Assembly (NCBI GenBank): GCA_036375165.1
Contig: DASUSI010000178.1
Span: 1-64,000, forward strand
DNA length: 64,000 bases
From: WHSM01 sp036375165
Lineage (GTDB): Bacteria > Actinomycetota > Actinomycetes > Mycobacteriales > Micromonosporaceae
Direction of reading: 5' to 3'
Below the pieces are notes generated by a model. That model did not search any database and had not been told where the DNA came from. It was given only the letters and a program-made list of their open reading frames with translations. Position numbers and translations under genes: made by a program. Position 1 is the stretch's first letter, and each line of letters starts with the position of its first letter. Positions 52,517-62,350 of this stretch are shown in pieces.

Positions 52517-52840
52517 TCAGCCGCCGACGACCTCCTTGACGTCCTCCAGCACCGTGATGGTGACGATGACGTTGAGCGGGGAGTTGAAGTCGGCATGGAG
52601 GTGGAACTCGACACCGCCCATTCCGCCGCCTTCGTCTCCGTGCACGCCGACATTGGTCACGTGGACGTTCGCTTCTCCCAGGTGTGGTCGTCCTTCCAGG
52701 ATTCCGAAGACTCCGCCGGAGGGCCGCCATTCGGCGGCCGTGATGATGACGGGGGATTCCTTCTTGATCGGGGCCCAGTTGAAGTTCCTGCGGACCCTGC
52801 CTTGTACGTTCTGATAGACGACTCGGATTGATTCGGCCAT
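52517..52840 (-). CDS. Small conserved protein of unknown function
   Basis: A 107-residue protein: MAESIRVVYQNVQGRVRRNF, VIITAAEWRPSGGVFG and VTITVLEDVKEVVGG at the end. A glycine run (HGDEGGGMGGVEFH) divides two beta-rich halves. GGGAGAAATCGC precedes the ATG. It is convergent with metH and divergent from the AlkZ-like gene across a palindromic site. Not recognised. Confidence 0.75.
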   Translation of the reverse strand: MAESIRVVYQNVQGRVRRNFNWAPIKKESPVIITAAEWRPSGGVFGILEGRPHLGEANVHVTNVGVHGDEGGGMGGVEFHLHADFNSPLNVIVTITVLEDVKEVVGG

Positions 52841-52935
52841 GCGATTTCTCCCTTGTCACGTGGTGGTGTGTGGGACGGGGACTCGCCGTCCAATCTGACA
52901 CGGGCGTGAGGTCACAGTAACTTTGTGTCACTGAT

Positions 52936-52954
52936 CAGACACACTATGTGTCTG
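52936..52954. promoter_or_regulatory. Palindromic operator-like site
   Basis: CAGACACA and TGTGTCTG flank CTA, a perfect 8-base inverted repeat, with additional half-sites GTGTC at 52925 and GGACAC just downstream. It lies between the divergent 52517-52840 and AlkZ-like genes. Confidence 0.55.
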
Positions 52955-52997
52955 AACGGACACCTCCGTCGCTCCCGGCGGCGATTGGTGAGACCGT

Positions 52998-54146
52998 GTG
53001 GGAGTGGTTCGGCTCAGGCGTGTGGATGTGCTGGCGTACCGGTCGGCGGTCAGCGACCTGGCGGCGCAACAGGACGACCCAGCGGACTGCGCGGTGTTGG
53101 ACACCGGGGTTCAGGACACGCCACCCGGCGCCACCGCTTCGCGGGCGTTGCTGGCCCGGGTCCGCGAACGATCGCGGGAATCCGTTGGGCGGCTGGCGGG
53201 AGACGAGCGGTTCGCGGTACTGCATTCGGTACGCGGCACGATGCATCTGCACCGGGTCGCCGATGCCGGGTTACTGGCCGCCGGGCTGCGACCGGTGGAC
53301 GCGGACGAACTCGCGGTGTCCCAGCAGGGTCCGTATTTCTTGGGACTGCGGGATGAGGGGATGACGCCGGGTGAAGCGTTCGACGACGTGGTGGCTGCGA
53401 TGCGGTCGGTGATGGCCGATGGACGGTCACGTACCAAAGGGGAGTTGAGCGGTGCGGTGACGTCCCTGGTGGATGGTCGCCTGCGGGCCTGGTGCGGGGG
53501 CTGCGGTGTGGAGCATGTCCACGACGGACTGTTCCGGTACGCGACGCTGGGCGCCGGGTTGGCGGTGGTTGTCGGCAAAGACGGTGCGAGGTTCAGGAGG
53601 TTGCCGTCCGCGGTGGCGGTGGTCGGCCGGGACCAGGCACGGCGAGTTCTGCTGCGGCGGTTCCTGCGGGCGTGCGGCCCTGTGGGCCCGGCGCGGTTCG
53701 CGGCGTGGCTCGGGGTGGCGGTGGCCGCGGCCCGGGAGGTGTGGCGGGGGGTGGAGCCGGAACTGGTGGCGGTGGAGGTGGCGGGATGGACCGGGTGGAT
53801 GCACCAGGACGACGTCGAAGCTGTGGGTGCGGCGCCGCGACCGCCGCGGTTGCGGCTGTTGCCGCCGTACGACCCGCTCACCGAGATCGTGGACCGGGAG
53901 TTCGCGGTGCCGGATCCGGCTGAGCGCAAGCGGATCTGGCGGGCCAGTGCGAATCCTGGGGTGGTGCTGCGGCGCGGTGAGTTCGCCGGGTTGTGGCGGC
54001 AGCGCACGGTGGCGCGCCGGCTGGTGGTCACGGTCCAGCCATTCGAGGACCTGACCGGCGCCGAGGTGGATGCGGCGGTGGCGGACGCCGAAGCGATGGC
54101 CGAGTTGGCGGGTCTTTCCGGGGCGCGGGTTCGATTGGCCGGCTGA
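52998..54146 (+). CDS. AlkZ-like winged-helix DNA-binding protein
   Basis: A 382-residue protein of the HTH-42/AlkZ-like family, which includes DNA glycosylases with a QxQ or QxD motif. The N-terminal helix reads VDVLAYRSAVSDLAAQQDD, where the QQD could correspond to the catalytic site. Tandem winged-helix-like elements follow (FDDVVAAMRSVMADGRSRTK, RRFLRACGPVGPARFAAWLG), and the C-terminus has LRLLPPYDPLTEIVDREFAV and RTVARRLVVTVQPFEDL. A role in removing damaged bases is possible. GTG start. Confidence 0.82.
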   Translation: MGVVRLRRVDVLAYRSAVSDLAAQQDDPADCAVLDTGVQDTPPGATASRALLARVRERSRESVGRLAGDERFAVLHSVRGTMHLHRVADAGLLAAGLRPVDADELAVSQQGPYFLGLRDEGMTPGEAFDDVVAAMRSVMADGRSRTKGELSGAVTSLVDGRLRAWCGGCGVEHVHDGLFRYATLGAGLAVVVGKDGARFRRLPSAVAVVGRDQARRVLLRRFLRACGPVGPARFAAWLGVAVAAAREVWRGVEPELVAVEVAGWTGWMHQDDVEAVGAAPRPPRLRLLPPYDPLTEIVDREFAVPDPAERKRIWRASANPGVVLRRGEFAGLWRQRTVARRLVVTVQPFEDLTGAEVDAAVADAEAMAELAGLSGARVRLAG

Positions 54147-54151
54147 TCGGA

Positions 54152-55864
54152 TCAGCGAGTTCTCCGGGCACGGGAGGCGTTTTCCCGGCGTACGGTCACC
54201 TTCTTGCCTTTGATCGTGGTGCGGCGTAGTGCCGAGATCACTTCTTCGGCGGCGGCTTCGGGGACTTCCACGAGGGAAAACCGGTCGGCGATGTCGATGG
54301 CTCCGATGTCGCGGCCGGTCAAATGGGATTCCCCGGCGATGGCACCGACCAGGTCGTTGGGGCGGATCCCCGCGCGGCGGCCGACACCGAAGTACAGCCG
54401 GGTGCGCCCGGCCGTGGAGGGACGGCTGCCACGTTTGTCACCGCTTCGCGACGGTGGTCGGTCGGCGGCGGACCGGGTGGTGACCTCCGGGATCTCCTCC
54501 TCCTCGGTGACCGGGCCGGTCTGTGCCTGGTGGGCCAGCTTGATAGCGGCGAGCGCGACTTCCATCAGGTCGAACTCGTCGGCGAGGGTTTCCACGACCA
54601 CCCGGAAGTGCTCCAGGTCGTTGCTGAGCAGGGCTTCACGCAGGGCCGCGCCGGTCAGTTCCAGGCGACGGTTGTGAAGGTCTGCGATGGAGGGGACCTG
54701 CTGGACGATGATCCGTTGCCGGGTCAGCCGTTCGATGGCTTTGAGCATCCGGTGTTCGCGTGGTTCGGCGAGGGTGATGGCGACGCCTTCGCGTCCGGCC
54801 CGGCCGACCCGGCCGATCCGATGGACGTATGACTCCGGTGCCGAGGGGACGTTGTAGTTGACCACGTGGCTGAGGTGTTCGACGTCCAGGCCGCGGGCGG
54901 CGACGTCGGTGGCGACCAGCAGGTCCGCGGTTTCGGCGCGGAGTCGTCCCATCACCCGGTCACGTTGTTCCTGGCTCATGCCGCCGTGCAGGGCTTCAGC
55001 GCGGTAGCCGCGGCCGTTGAGCGTCTCGGTGAGTTCGTCGACCTGTTCGCGGGTGCGGCAGAACACGATCGCCGCGGATGGTGCTTCCACGTCCAGGATC
55101 CGACCCAGGGCCGCGGGTTTGTAGGCGCGGGCGACCAGGTACGCGGTTTGGCGTACCCGGGGTGGTTCGCCTTCGGCGACGGGTTCGCCACCCATCTCGA
55201 TCTTTACCGGGTCGCGCAGGTGCTGGCGGGCGATGCCGTCGATGCGTGGCGGCATGGTGGCGGAGAACAGCACGGTCTGCCGGTCGGTGGGGGTGCCTTC
55301 CAGGATCGCCTCGATGTCCTCGGCGAAGCCCATGTCCAGCATCTCGTCGGCTTCGTCGAGTACGACCGTCCGCAGTGCGTGCAATCGCAGGGTGCCTCGG
55401 CGAATGTGGTCCAGGGCGCGCCCCGGGGTGGCGACCACCACGTCGACGCCGCGTTCGAGCACGCGCAGTTGCCGGGTGATCGGTTGGCCTCCGTAGATCG
55501 GCAGGACCCGGGCGGCGATTCCGCGGCCGTACCGGTGGAACGCCTCGGACACCTGCACCGCGAGTTCCCGGGTGGGTACCAGGACCAGCGCGACCGGGTC
55601 TTTGCCTCTGCCGTCGGAGGGCATGCCCTGCAACACGGGCAGCGCGAACGCGGCGGTCTTGCCGGTGCCGGTGGCTGCCTGGCCGAGCAGGTCGTCGCCG
55701 CGCAGCAGTTGCGGGATGGCTTCGCGTTGGATCGGGGTCGGTTCCTCGTAACCGAGGGTGGACAGCGCATCGAGCAGCTCGGGGCGTAGGTTCAGGGATT
55801 CGAAACTAGTGGCGTTGGTCATGATGTCGGGTTCGGTCGTGGTGTCGGGTGTTGCCTGGCCCAT
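54152..55864 (-). CDS. DEAD-box RNA helicase (DeaD/CshA-type)
   Basis: A 570-residue helicase. Core motifs: TPIQREAIPQLLRGDD (Q motif), QAATGTGKTAAFALP (I), PTRELAVQVSEAF, ATPGRALDHIR, VVLDEADEMLDMGF (II, DEAD), LFSATMPPRI (III), then IVFCRTREQVDEL, DLLVATDVAARGLDVEH and YVHRIGRVGRAGREG (VI). After residue 440 a linker is followed by a DbpA-like RNA-binding domain (TRLYFGVGRRAGIRPNDLVG). It unwinds structured RNA or ribosomal precursors. The ATG follows GAGGAGTCCGACC. Convergent with the AlkZ-like gene and divergent from glyA. Confidence 0.95.
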   Translation of the reverse strand: MGQATPDTTTEPDIMTNATSFESLNLRPELLDALSTLGYEEPTPIQREAIPQLLRGDDLLGQAATGTGKTAAFALPVLQGMPSDGRGKDPVALVLVPTRELAVQVSEAFHRYGRGIAARVLPIYGGQPITRQLRVLERGVDVVVATPGRALDHIRRGTLRLHALRTVVLDEADEMLDMGFAEDIEAILEGTPTDRQTVLFSATMPPRIDGIARQHLRDPVKIEMGGEPVAEGEPPRVRQTAYLVARAYKPAALGRILDVEAPSAAIVFCRTREQVDELTETLNGRGYRAEALHGGMSQEQRDRVMGRLRAETADLLVATDVAARGLDVEHLSHVVNYNVPSAPESYVHRIGRVGRAGREGVAITLAEPREHRMLKAIERLTRQRIIVQQVPSIADLHNRRLELTGAALREALLSNDLEHFRVVVETLADEFDLMEVALAAIKLAHQAQTGPVTEEEEIPEVTTRSAADRPPSRSGDKRGSRPSTAGRTRLYFGVGRRAGIRPNDLVGAIAGESHLTGRDIGAIDIADRFSLVEVPEAAAEEVISALRRTTIKGKKVTVRRENASRARRTR

Positions 55865-56021
55865 GGTCGGACTCCTCGTTGCCGGACCCGTACCTGTGGG
55901 GCCCACCTGCACCGGGACTGTGGTCCGGTCCCGGGTAGGACCACGGTACGCGGCTGGGGTGGCCTTGCCGGGGACGGCGGGCCAGACGCGGTCACCGTAC
56001 CCGGGCTCCGGTAAGGTGCCC

Positions 56022-56104
56022 ATCTGGGGTCGTGACTGGCGTGCTGGGATGGAACCGACCATCGGGGAGCGGCTCCTGCCGTTGCGCCGCGCGCCTGGGC
56101 CTCC
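56022..56104 (+). ncRNA. ZTP riboswitch upstream of glyA
   Basis: The leader contains the two conserved halves of the ZTP (pfl) aptamer: GGGTCGTGACTGGCG at 56027-56041 and, after a variable stem, ATCGGGGAGCGG followed by GCCGCGCGCCTGGGC ending near 56100. A TAAGGT box at 56012-56017 places the transcript start just before it. CCTCC at 56100-56104 could pair with the ribosome-binding GGAGG at 56117-56121, so control of translation is likely. It senses ZTP/ZMP, signs of low 10-formyl-tetrahydrofolate, and would raise glyA expression. Confidence 0.92.
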
Positions 56105-56125
56105 CATATCAACCAAGGAGGATCC

Positions 56126-57568
56126 ATGCCGCCGACTGACGACTCCGCCGCATTCCGGCACGCCCTCGCTGTGGTGCGTCGGGTTGAACCCCGGATCGCC
56201 GATGCGATCGCCGCTGAGCTGGTCGACCAGCGGGAGTCGTTGAAGCTGATCGCCAGTGAGAACTACGCATCCCCGGCGGTGCTGCTGGCGATGGGGAACT
56301 GGTTGTCGGACAAATACGCTGAGGGCACGGTAGGACGTCGGTTCTACGCCGGTTGCCGCAATGTCGACACGGTGGAGGCGGTGGCCGCCGAGCATGCCCG
56401 GGAGCTTTTCGATGCGCCGCACGCGTACGTGCAGCCACATTCGGGTATCGACGCGAACCTGGTGGCGTACTGGGCGGTGCTGGCGCGGCGGGTGGAGGCT
56501 CCGGCGCTGGAGAAGGCGCAGGCTCGGCAGGTCAACGAGTTGACCGAGCAGGACTGGCAGGAGTTGCGGCGCCAGTTGGGCAATCAGCGGATGCTGGGGA
56601 TGTCGCTGGACGCGGGTGGTCACCTCACCCACGGGTTCCGGCCGAACATCTCCGGCAAGATGTTCGAGCAGCGCAGCTACGGCACGGATCCGGAGACCGG
56701 GCTGCTCGACTATGACGAGGTACGTCGGATTGCCCGGGAGTTTCGGCCGTTGATCCTGGTCGCCGGGTACTCGGCGTACCCCCGCAAGATTAACTTCCGC
56801 CTGATGAGGGAGATCGCCGACGAGGTCGGTGCGACCCTGCTGGTGGACATGGCGCATTTCGCCGGGCTGGTGGCGGGCAAGGTGTTCACCGGTGACTTCA
56901 ACCCGGTTCCGCACGCCCAGATCGTCACCACGACCACGCACAAGTCGTTGCGTGGGCCGCGCGGCGGGATGGTGCTGTGCCAGCCGGATCTGGCGGCGCA
57001 GGTGGACCGGGGCTGCCCCATGGTGCTGGGTGGTCCACTGCCGCACGTGATGGCGGCGAAAGCGGTCGCGTTCGCTGAGGCGCGGCGGCCGGAGTTCGCC
57101 GACTACGCGCAGCGGATCGTGGCCAACGCTGCGGCGTTGGCCGACGGGTTGCTGCGGCGGGGGGCGAGCCTGGTCACCAGGGGCACCGACAACCACCTGG
57201 TCCTCCTTGACGTGTCCGGGTACGGACTGACCGGGCGGCAGGCGGAGACGGCGTTGCTCGACGCCGGGATCGTCACCAACCGCAACTCGGTGCCCAGGGA
57301 CCCGAACGGTGCCTGGTACACCACAGGTATCCGGCTGGGCACTCCCGCGCTGACCACCCGGGGCCTGGGCACCGACGAGATGGACCAGGTCGCAGGGCTG
57401 ATCCACGCCGTGTTGAGCGAAACCCGGCCCGGTACCGGGCCGGACGGGCGGGTCTCCAAGGCGAAGCACGTGCTCGACAGCGCGGTGGCCGACCGGCTTT
57501 CGCGGCAGGCTACCGAGCTGCTGGCCGGATATCCGTTGTACCCGACGGTCGACCTGGCCGGAGTCTGA
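56126..57568 (+). CDS. glyA: Serine hydroxymethyltransferase
   Basis: A 480-residue PLP enzyme interconverting serine and glycine with tetrahydrofolate, the main source of one-carbon units. Motifs: LKLIASENYASPAVLLAMG, TVGRRFYAGCRNVDTVE, VDMAHFAGLVAG, the PLP lysine in VTTTTHKSLRGPRGGM (about 272) and NHLVLLDVSGYGLTG. It is longer than the roughly 420-residue bacterial norm owing to an insertion around ARQVNELTEQDWQELRRQLG. AAGGAGG leads to the ATG; expression is under a ZTP riboswitch. Confidence 0.96.
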   Translation: MPPTDDSAAFRHALAVVRRVEPRIADAIAAELVDQRESLKLIASENYASPAVLLAMGNWLSDKYAEGTVGRRFYAGCRNVDTVEAVAAEHARELFDAPHAYVQPHSGIDANLVAYWAVLARRVEAPALEKAQARQVNELTEQDWQELRRQLGNQRMLGMSLDAGGHLTHGFRPNISGKMFEQRSYGTDPETGLLDYDEVRRIAREFRPLILVAGYSAYPRKINFRLMREIADEVGATLLVDMAHFAGLVAGKVFTGDFNPVPHAQIVTTTTHKSLRGPRGGMVLCQPDLAAQVDRGCPMVLGGPLPHVMAAKAVAFAEARRPEFADYAQRIVANAAALADGLLRRGASLVTRGTDNHLVLLDVSGYGLTGRQAETALLDAGIVTNRNSVPRDPNGAWYTTGIRLGTPALTTRGLGTDEMDQVAGLIHAVLSETRPGTGPDGRVSKAKHVLDSAVADRLSRQATELLAGYPLYPTVDLAGV

Positions 57569-57569
57569 A

Positions 57570-57609
57570 CCTGTGCGGGACAGCCACCGCGGTGGCTGTC
57601 CCGCACAGG
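57570..57609. terminator. Bidirectional terminator, 40-base perfect palindrome
   Basis: Two perfect 20-base arms (the left begins CCTGTGCGGGACAGCC) fit head to head between the stop of glyA (57568) and the stop of the ABC permease (57618). Symmetry lets it end transcription from both sides. No T-run. Confidence 0.75.
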
Positions 57610-57617
57610 GGTGGGCG

Positions 57618-60179
57618 CTACTCGTACGCGATGGCTTCCAGCACGTTCAGCCGGGAGGCGCGAAACGCCGGCCACCAGGCGGCGACCAGGCCCGCGATCA
57701 CCCCTACCACCACGAACACAACCAGTTGGGCGCCGGGCAACGCGACGGTGCTCAACTGGTCCTCCTCGATCAATGCCAGCGCGACCGCGTACCCGAGGGC
57801 AAGGCCGAGTCCGATGCCGAGGGCGCAACCGAACACCGCCATGATCACTGACTCCACGCGGATCATGCGTTTCACCTGGCGACGTGCCATCCCGATGGCT
57901 CGCAGCATCCCGAGTTCCCTGGTGCGTTCATAGATGGACAGCAGCAACGTGTTGAGGATGCCCAGGAACGCGATCAGTACCGCGACGAGCAGCAGCACGT
58001 TGAAGATGTTCAGCGCGACGTCGATCTGCTGATTGATCTGGCGGATCATGTCGCTTCGGTCGGCGACGCTGACCAGTGGGTAGTCAGCCATCAACTTCTC
58101 GACCTCGGTGACGACGGCGTCGGTGTTGGTGCCCGCCGCCAGTTTCAGGTAGCCCTGGTTGACCAGGTCGCCAGCGAAGTACCGGGAGGCCGACGAGTCG
58201 AGGATCACCCCGCTCATGCCCAGTTCGCTGGCGTAGATCCCGACCAGCCGGTACGAGCGGTCGCCGCCTTTGGCGAGCCGGATGGTGACGCTGTCGCCGA
58301 CCTCCCAGTCGTTGTCCTCGGCGGTCCTGGTGTCGACGACCGCCTCGTCGCGGGTCAGGTCACGGATCTGGCCCTGCTTCGCGGTGACCGCGAACACTGG
58401 TGTGGCGTCCGCCAGGTCGGTGGCGGCGAGGAAAGCATCCTTGCCGGCGATCCGGGCCGCTGAGAAGTACAACGGCACTGCCGCCTCGACGCCGTCGATG
58501 CCGCGGACCGCTTCGAGCTTCTCGGCGCGGAACCCCTCCTTGCCGGTCGGGGCCCGCAGGTTCAGGGTGTTGATGATCACGTCGGCGCCGCGTTTGTCGT
58601 TGAGCAGGTCCGTTGCGGTCGCCTTGAACGACGCGCCGAGCAGGCTCAGCGCCGCGACCAGCGTCACCCCGATCATCAGCGCGGCTGCGGTGACCGCGGT
58701 GCGGCGCGGGTTGCGCAACGCGTTACGTCGTCCCAGGCCGCTCGCCGCTCCCCAGGACAGCAGCCATCCGACGACACCGGCGACGGGCTTGGTCAACAGT
58801 GGGGACAGTAACGCCACACCCAGGAACACCAGCAGCACGCCGAGACCGAGCGCCCGCAGTGTGGCGTCACCCATGCCCCGCAACGCCATCGCGGTGGCCA
58901 CGGACCCGGCGACGGTGAGCAGCAACCCACCGGCGACCAGCCACCGCAACGGCTTGTCGGGCCGTACCACGTCCCGCATCGCGGCGACCGGTGGCACGCT
59001 GGAGGCCCGCAGCGCGGGGGCCAGCGCCGACACCACGGTGACGGTGATGCCGGTGGCGAAGGCGATCAGCACGGTCCAGGTGTCCACCACCAGGCCGGCG
59101 TCCGGTAGTTCCACGCCGAGCAGGCCGAACAGTGCCCGGACCGCGGCGGCCACGCCGACTCCGAACAGTAGGCCGATGGCCGAACCGGCGGCTCCCACGA
59201 TCAGCGCTTCGAGCAGCGTCGCGCCGGTGACCTGCCGGCGACTGGCCCCGAGCGCTCGGTACAGGGCGAGTTCCCGGGACCGCTGCGCCACCACGATGTT
59301 GAAGGTGTTGAAGATCAGGAAGATGCCGACCAGCAACGCCACGAATCCGAAGACGAGGAAGAACCAGTTGAGGAAACTGAGGCCTTCCTTGATCTCGCTG
59401 GCCTGTTCTTCGGCCACCTGCTCCCCGGTCTTGGCTTCAAAACCGACCGGGACCGTGCCGGCGACCCGGCGGGCGAGTTCCAGGTCGGACACGCTTCCGT
59501 CGGAGGACACGGACGCGCCTGAGTAGACGCCTTCCTTGCCGTAGAACAGTCGCTGCGCCTCGGCCATGCTGAACCCGATCAGGGTCTCACCGCCCAGCGA
59601 CGCCCGGTCGCCGGTGTAGGTGAGGGTGCCGACCACGGTGAACGTGCGGGTTTCGGCCAGGCGCGGCACATACACCTTGATGGTGTCGCGGATGCCGACG
59701 GCGGCGACCTGCGCGGTGTGCCGGGTGATCGCGACCTCTCCGGCGGTGTCGGGCTGTTCGCCTTCGGCGAGTTGTAGTACGGAGTCGGCGTTGGCGAATT
59801 CTTCTGGGGTCAGCCCGACGCCGAGGGAGGGGGCGCCGCCGGTCTGCACCGCCTTGCCGGTGTCCCGGTTGAACGGGATCAGGCCCTCGGTGCCGGCGTC
59901 GCCGTACGTGTTCTCGACGCCGTCGACGCCGTCAAGTCGTCGCAGGTCAGCGTCGGTGAGCAGGGGCGGTTCGGCTTCCCGGGAGGTGTCGTCTTCGGCT
60001 CGCACCTGTACCGCGACGTCCTGGTTCACGGTCTGGAACAAGTTGTCGAATCCGGCGGAGAGGCTGTCGGTGAGCACATTCGCGGCGGATACGAATCCGA
60101 CGCCGAGCACCACGGCGGTCACGGCGAGCAGCAGGCGGAGTTTACGGGACAGCAGGCCTTTGAGGGTGGCGCGCAGCAT
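57618..60179 (-). CDS. FtsX-type ABC transporter permease
   Basis: An 853-residue permease with an N-terminal segment (LRLLLAVTAVVLGVGFVSAA), a large outer domain to about 250, a three-segment FtsX block (WFFLVFGFVALLVGIFLIFN onward), a central pair of segments, a second outer domain and a final FtsX block (FNVLLLVAVLIAFLGILNTL). This is the type-VII/MacB-like layout of lipoprotein or peptide exporters and stress pumps. Its ATG shares one base with the stop of the ATPase gene (TGATG), so they form one unit. Confidence 0.93.
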   Translation of the reverse strand: MLRATLKGLLSRKLRLLLAVTAVVLGVGFVSAANVLTDSLSAGFDNLFQTVNQDVAVQVRAEDDTSREAEPPLLTDADLRRLDGVDGVENTYGDAGTEGLIPFNRDTGKAVQTGGAPSLGVGLTPEEFANADSVLQLAEGEQPDTAGEVAITRHTAQVAAVGIRDTIKVYVPRLAETRTFTVVGTLTYTGDRASLGGETLIGFSMAEAQRLFYGKEGVYSGASVSSDGSVSDLELARRVAGTVPVGFEAKTGEQVAEEQASEIKEGLSFLNWFFLVFGFVALLVGIFLIFNTFNIVVAQRSRELALYRALGASRRQVTGATLLEALIVGAAGSAIGLLFGVGVAAAVRALFGLLGVELPDAGLVVDTWTVLIAFATGITVTVVSALAPALRASSVPPVAAMRDVVRPDKPLRWLVAGGLLLTVAGSVATAMALRGMGDATLRALGLGVLLVFLGVALLSPLLTKPVAGVVGWLLSWGAASGLGRRNALRNPRRTAVTAAALMIGVTLVAALSLLGASFKATATDLLNDKRGADVIINTLNLRAPTGKEGFRAEKLEAVRGIDGVEAAVPLYFSAARIAGKDAFLAATDLADATPVFAVTAKQGQIRDLTRDEAVVDTRTAEDNDWEVGDSVTIRLAKGGDRSYRLVGIYASELGMSGVILDSSASRYFAGDLVNQGYLKLAAGTNTDAVVTEVEKLMADYPLVSVADRSDMIRQINQQIDVALNIFNVLLLVAVLIAFLGILNTLLLSIYERTRELGMLRAIGMARRQVKRMIRVESVIMAVFGCALGIGLGLALGYAVALALIEEDQLSTVALPGAQLVVFVVVGVIAGLVAAWWPAFRASRLNVLEAIAYE

Positions 60180-60976
60180 CAGCTGGCCTCCGTGCCCGCG
60201 GTGTCGGTGTTGGGGCCGATGTCGAGGCGTTTGAGCCGGTCGAGCACGGTCTGTGGGGTGGGGTCGCGCATTTCGTCGACGATCCTGCCGTCGGCGAGGA
60301 AGATGATCCGGTCGGCGTACGAGGCGGCGGCTGGGTCGTGGGTCACCATGACGATGGTCTGGCCGAACTGGTGGACCGAGTCGCGCAGGAAGTGCAGCAC
60401 TTCAGACCCGGATTTGGAGTCGAGGTTGCCGGTGGGTTCGTCGGCGAACACAACGTCGGGTCGGGTGATCAGGGCACGCGCGCACGCCACCCGCTGCTGT
60501 TGGCCTCCTGACAGTTCGGTGGGGCGGTGCCGGAGCCGGTCACGGAGTGCGAGGGTGTCGACCACGGTGTCGAACCACGCCCGGTCGAGTCTGCGGCCGG
60601 CGATGGACAGCGGCAGCCGGATGTTCTCCTCGGCGGTCAGCGTCGGTAGTAGGTTGAACTGCTGGAAGATGAAGCCGACCTTGTCGCGCCGTAGCCGGGT
60701 CAGCTTGGCGTCGGACAGGCCGGTGAGTTTGGTGTCTCCGATCCACACGTCGCCCTGGCTGACGGTGTCCAGTCCGGCCATGCAGTGCATCAGCGTGGAC
60801 TTCCCGGATCCGGACGGGCCCATGATCGCGGTGAAGTGGCCGCGTTCCAGTTTGGTGGTCACGGCGCGTAACGCGATCACCTGTGCCTCGCCAGAGCCGT
60901 ACGCCTTCCAGATCTTCTCGGTACGGGCGGCGGCGTGTGTGGTGCTGTCCGTCGTGGTTTCCACAGTGGTGGTCAC
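60179..60976 (-). CDS. ABC transporter ATP-binding protein
   Basis: A 265-residue ATPase of the LolD/MacB group. Walker A AIMGPSGSGKSTLMHC, Q-loop FIFQQFNLLPTLTAEEN, signature LSGGQQQRVACARAL, Walker B VVFADEPTGNLDSKSG and switch histidine IVMVTHDPAAASYAD. It powers the FtsX-type permease downstream. GTG start; the first 18 residues are threonine-rich. Confidence 0.95.
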   Translation of the reverse strand: MTTTVETTTDSTTHAAARTEKIWKAYGSGEAQVIALRAVTTKLERGHFTAIMGPSGSGKSTLMHCMAGLDTVSQGDVWIGDTKLTGLSDAKLTRLRRDKVGFIFQQFNLLPTLTAEENIRLPLSIAGRRLDRAWFDTVVDTLALRDRLRHRPTELSGGQQQRVACARALITRPDVVFADEPTGNLDSKSGSEVLHFLRDSVHQFGQTIVMVTHDPAAASYADRIIFLADGRIVDEMRDPTPQTVLDRLKRLDIGPNTDTAGTEAS

Positions 60977-61241
60977 GCCACTGTCCCCCTCGGAGCGAAT
61001 CGATCAGGTTGGACGGCGTTTACCGCCCAGGAACCGACATTAGGCGTCGGCGGCACGGGCCACCTCCGGCTTGCCCCCCAACTTCCGGCGGCCGAACCCC
61101 TACGGATCTTCCCGGGCCCGTCACCCGACTCGGTGATCAACCCGATATAGGGCTTTGTGGCAAAATTCGTTCAGTAGGGGGTGGTGCGTAGCCGTGGGTA
61201 TGGCGGCCACGCACCGGGTATCGGCGGGTACGTGGTGGTCG

Positions 61242-62153
<912 letters not shown>

Positions 62154-62160
62154 GAGTGGC

Positions 62161-62166
62161 AGGTTA
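62161..62166 (-). promoter_or_regulatory. -10 box of a leaderless transcript (RecB-like gene)
   Basis: TAACCT on the minus strand, seven bases before the ATG at 62153. Confidence 0.6.
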
Positions 62167-62350
62167 GGGCACCGGTACGACGCGATCGGGCACCGCCACG
62201 GCGGACGTGCCGGGAACGCCCGATCACACCGCCCCCGGGCCGGTGTGATCGCCGAGGGACGTACCCTGGGGCGCGGCCTGGTACGGCCGCCGGATCTCGT
62301 CCGGAAACCAGGCACAACAGACCGCTGAGCCTGAAGAGGAACGCCTGACC

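Noticed and set aside
58270..59526. 418-codon plus frame opposite the ABC permease
   Set aside because: Ser/Thr/Ala/Arg-rich shadow of a membrane protein gene.
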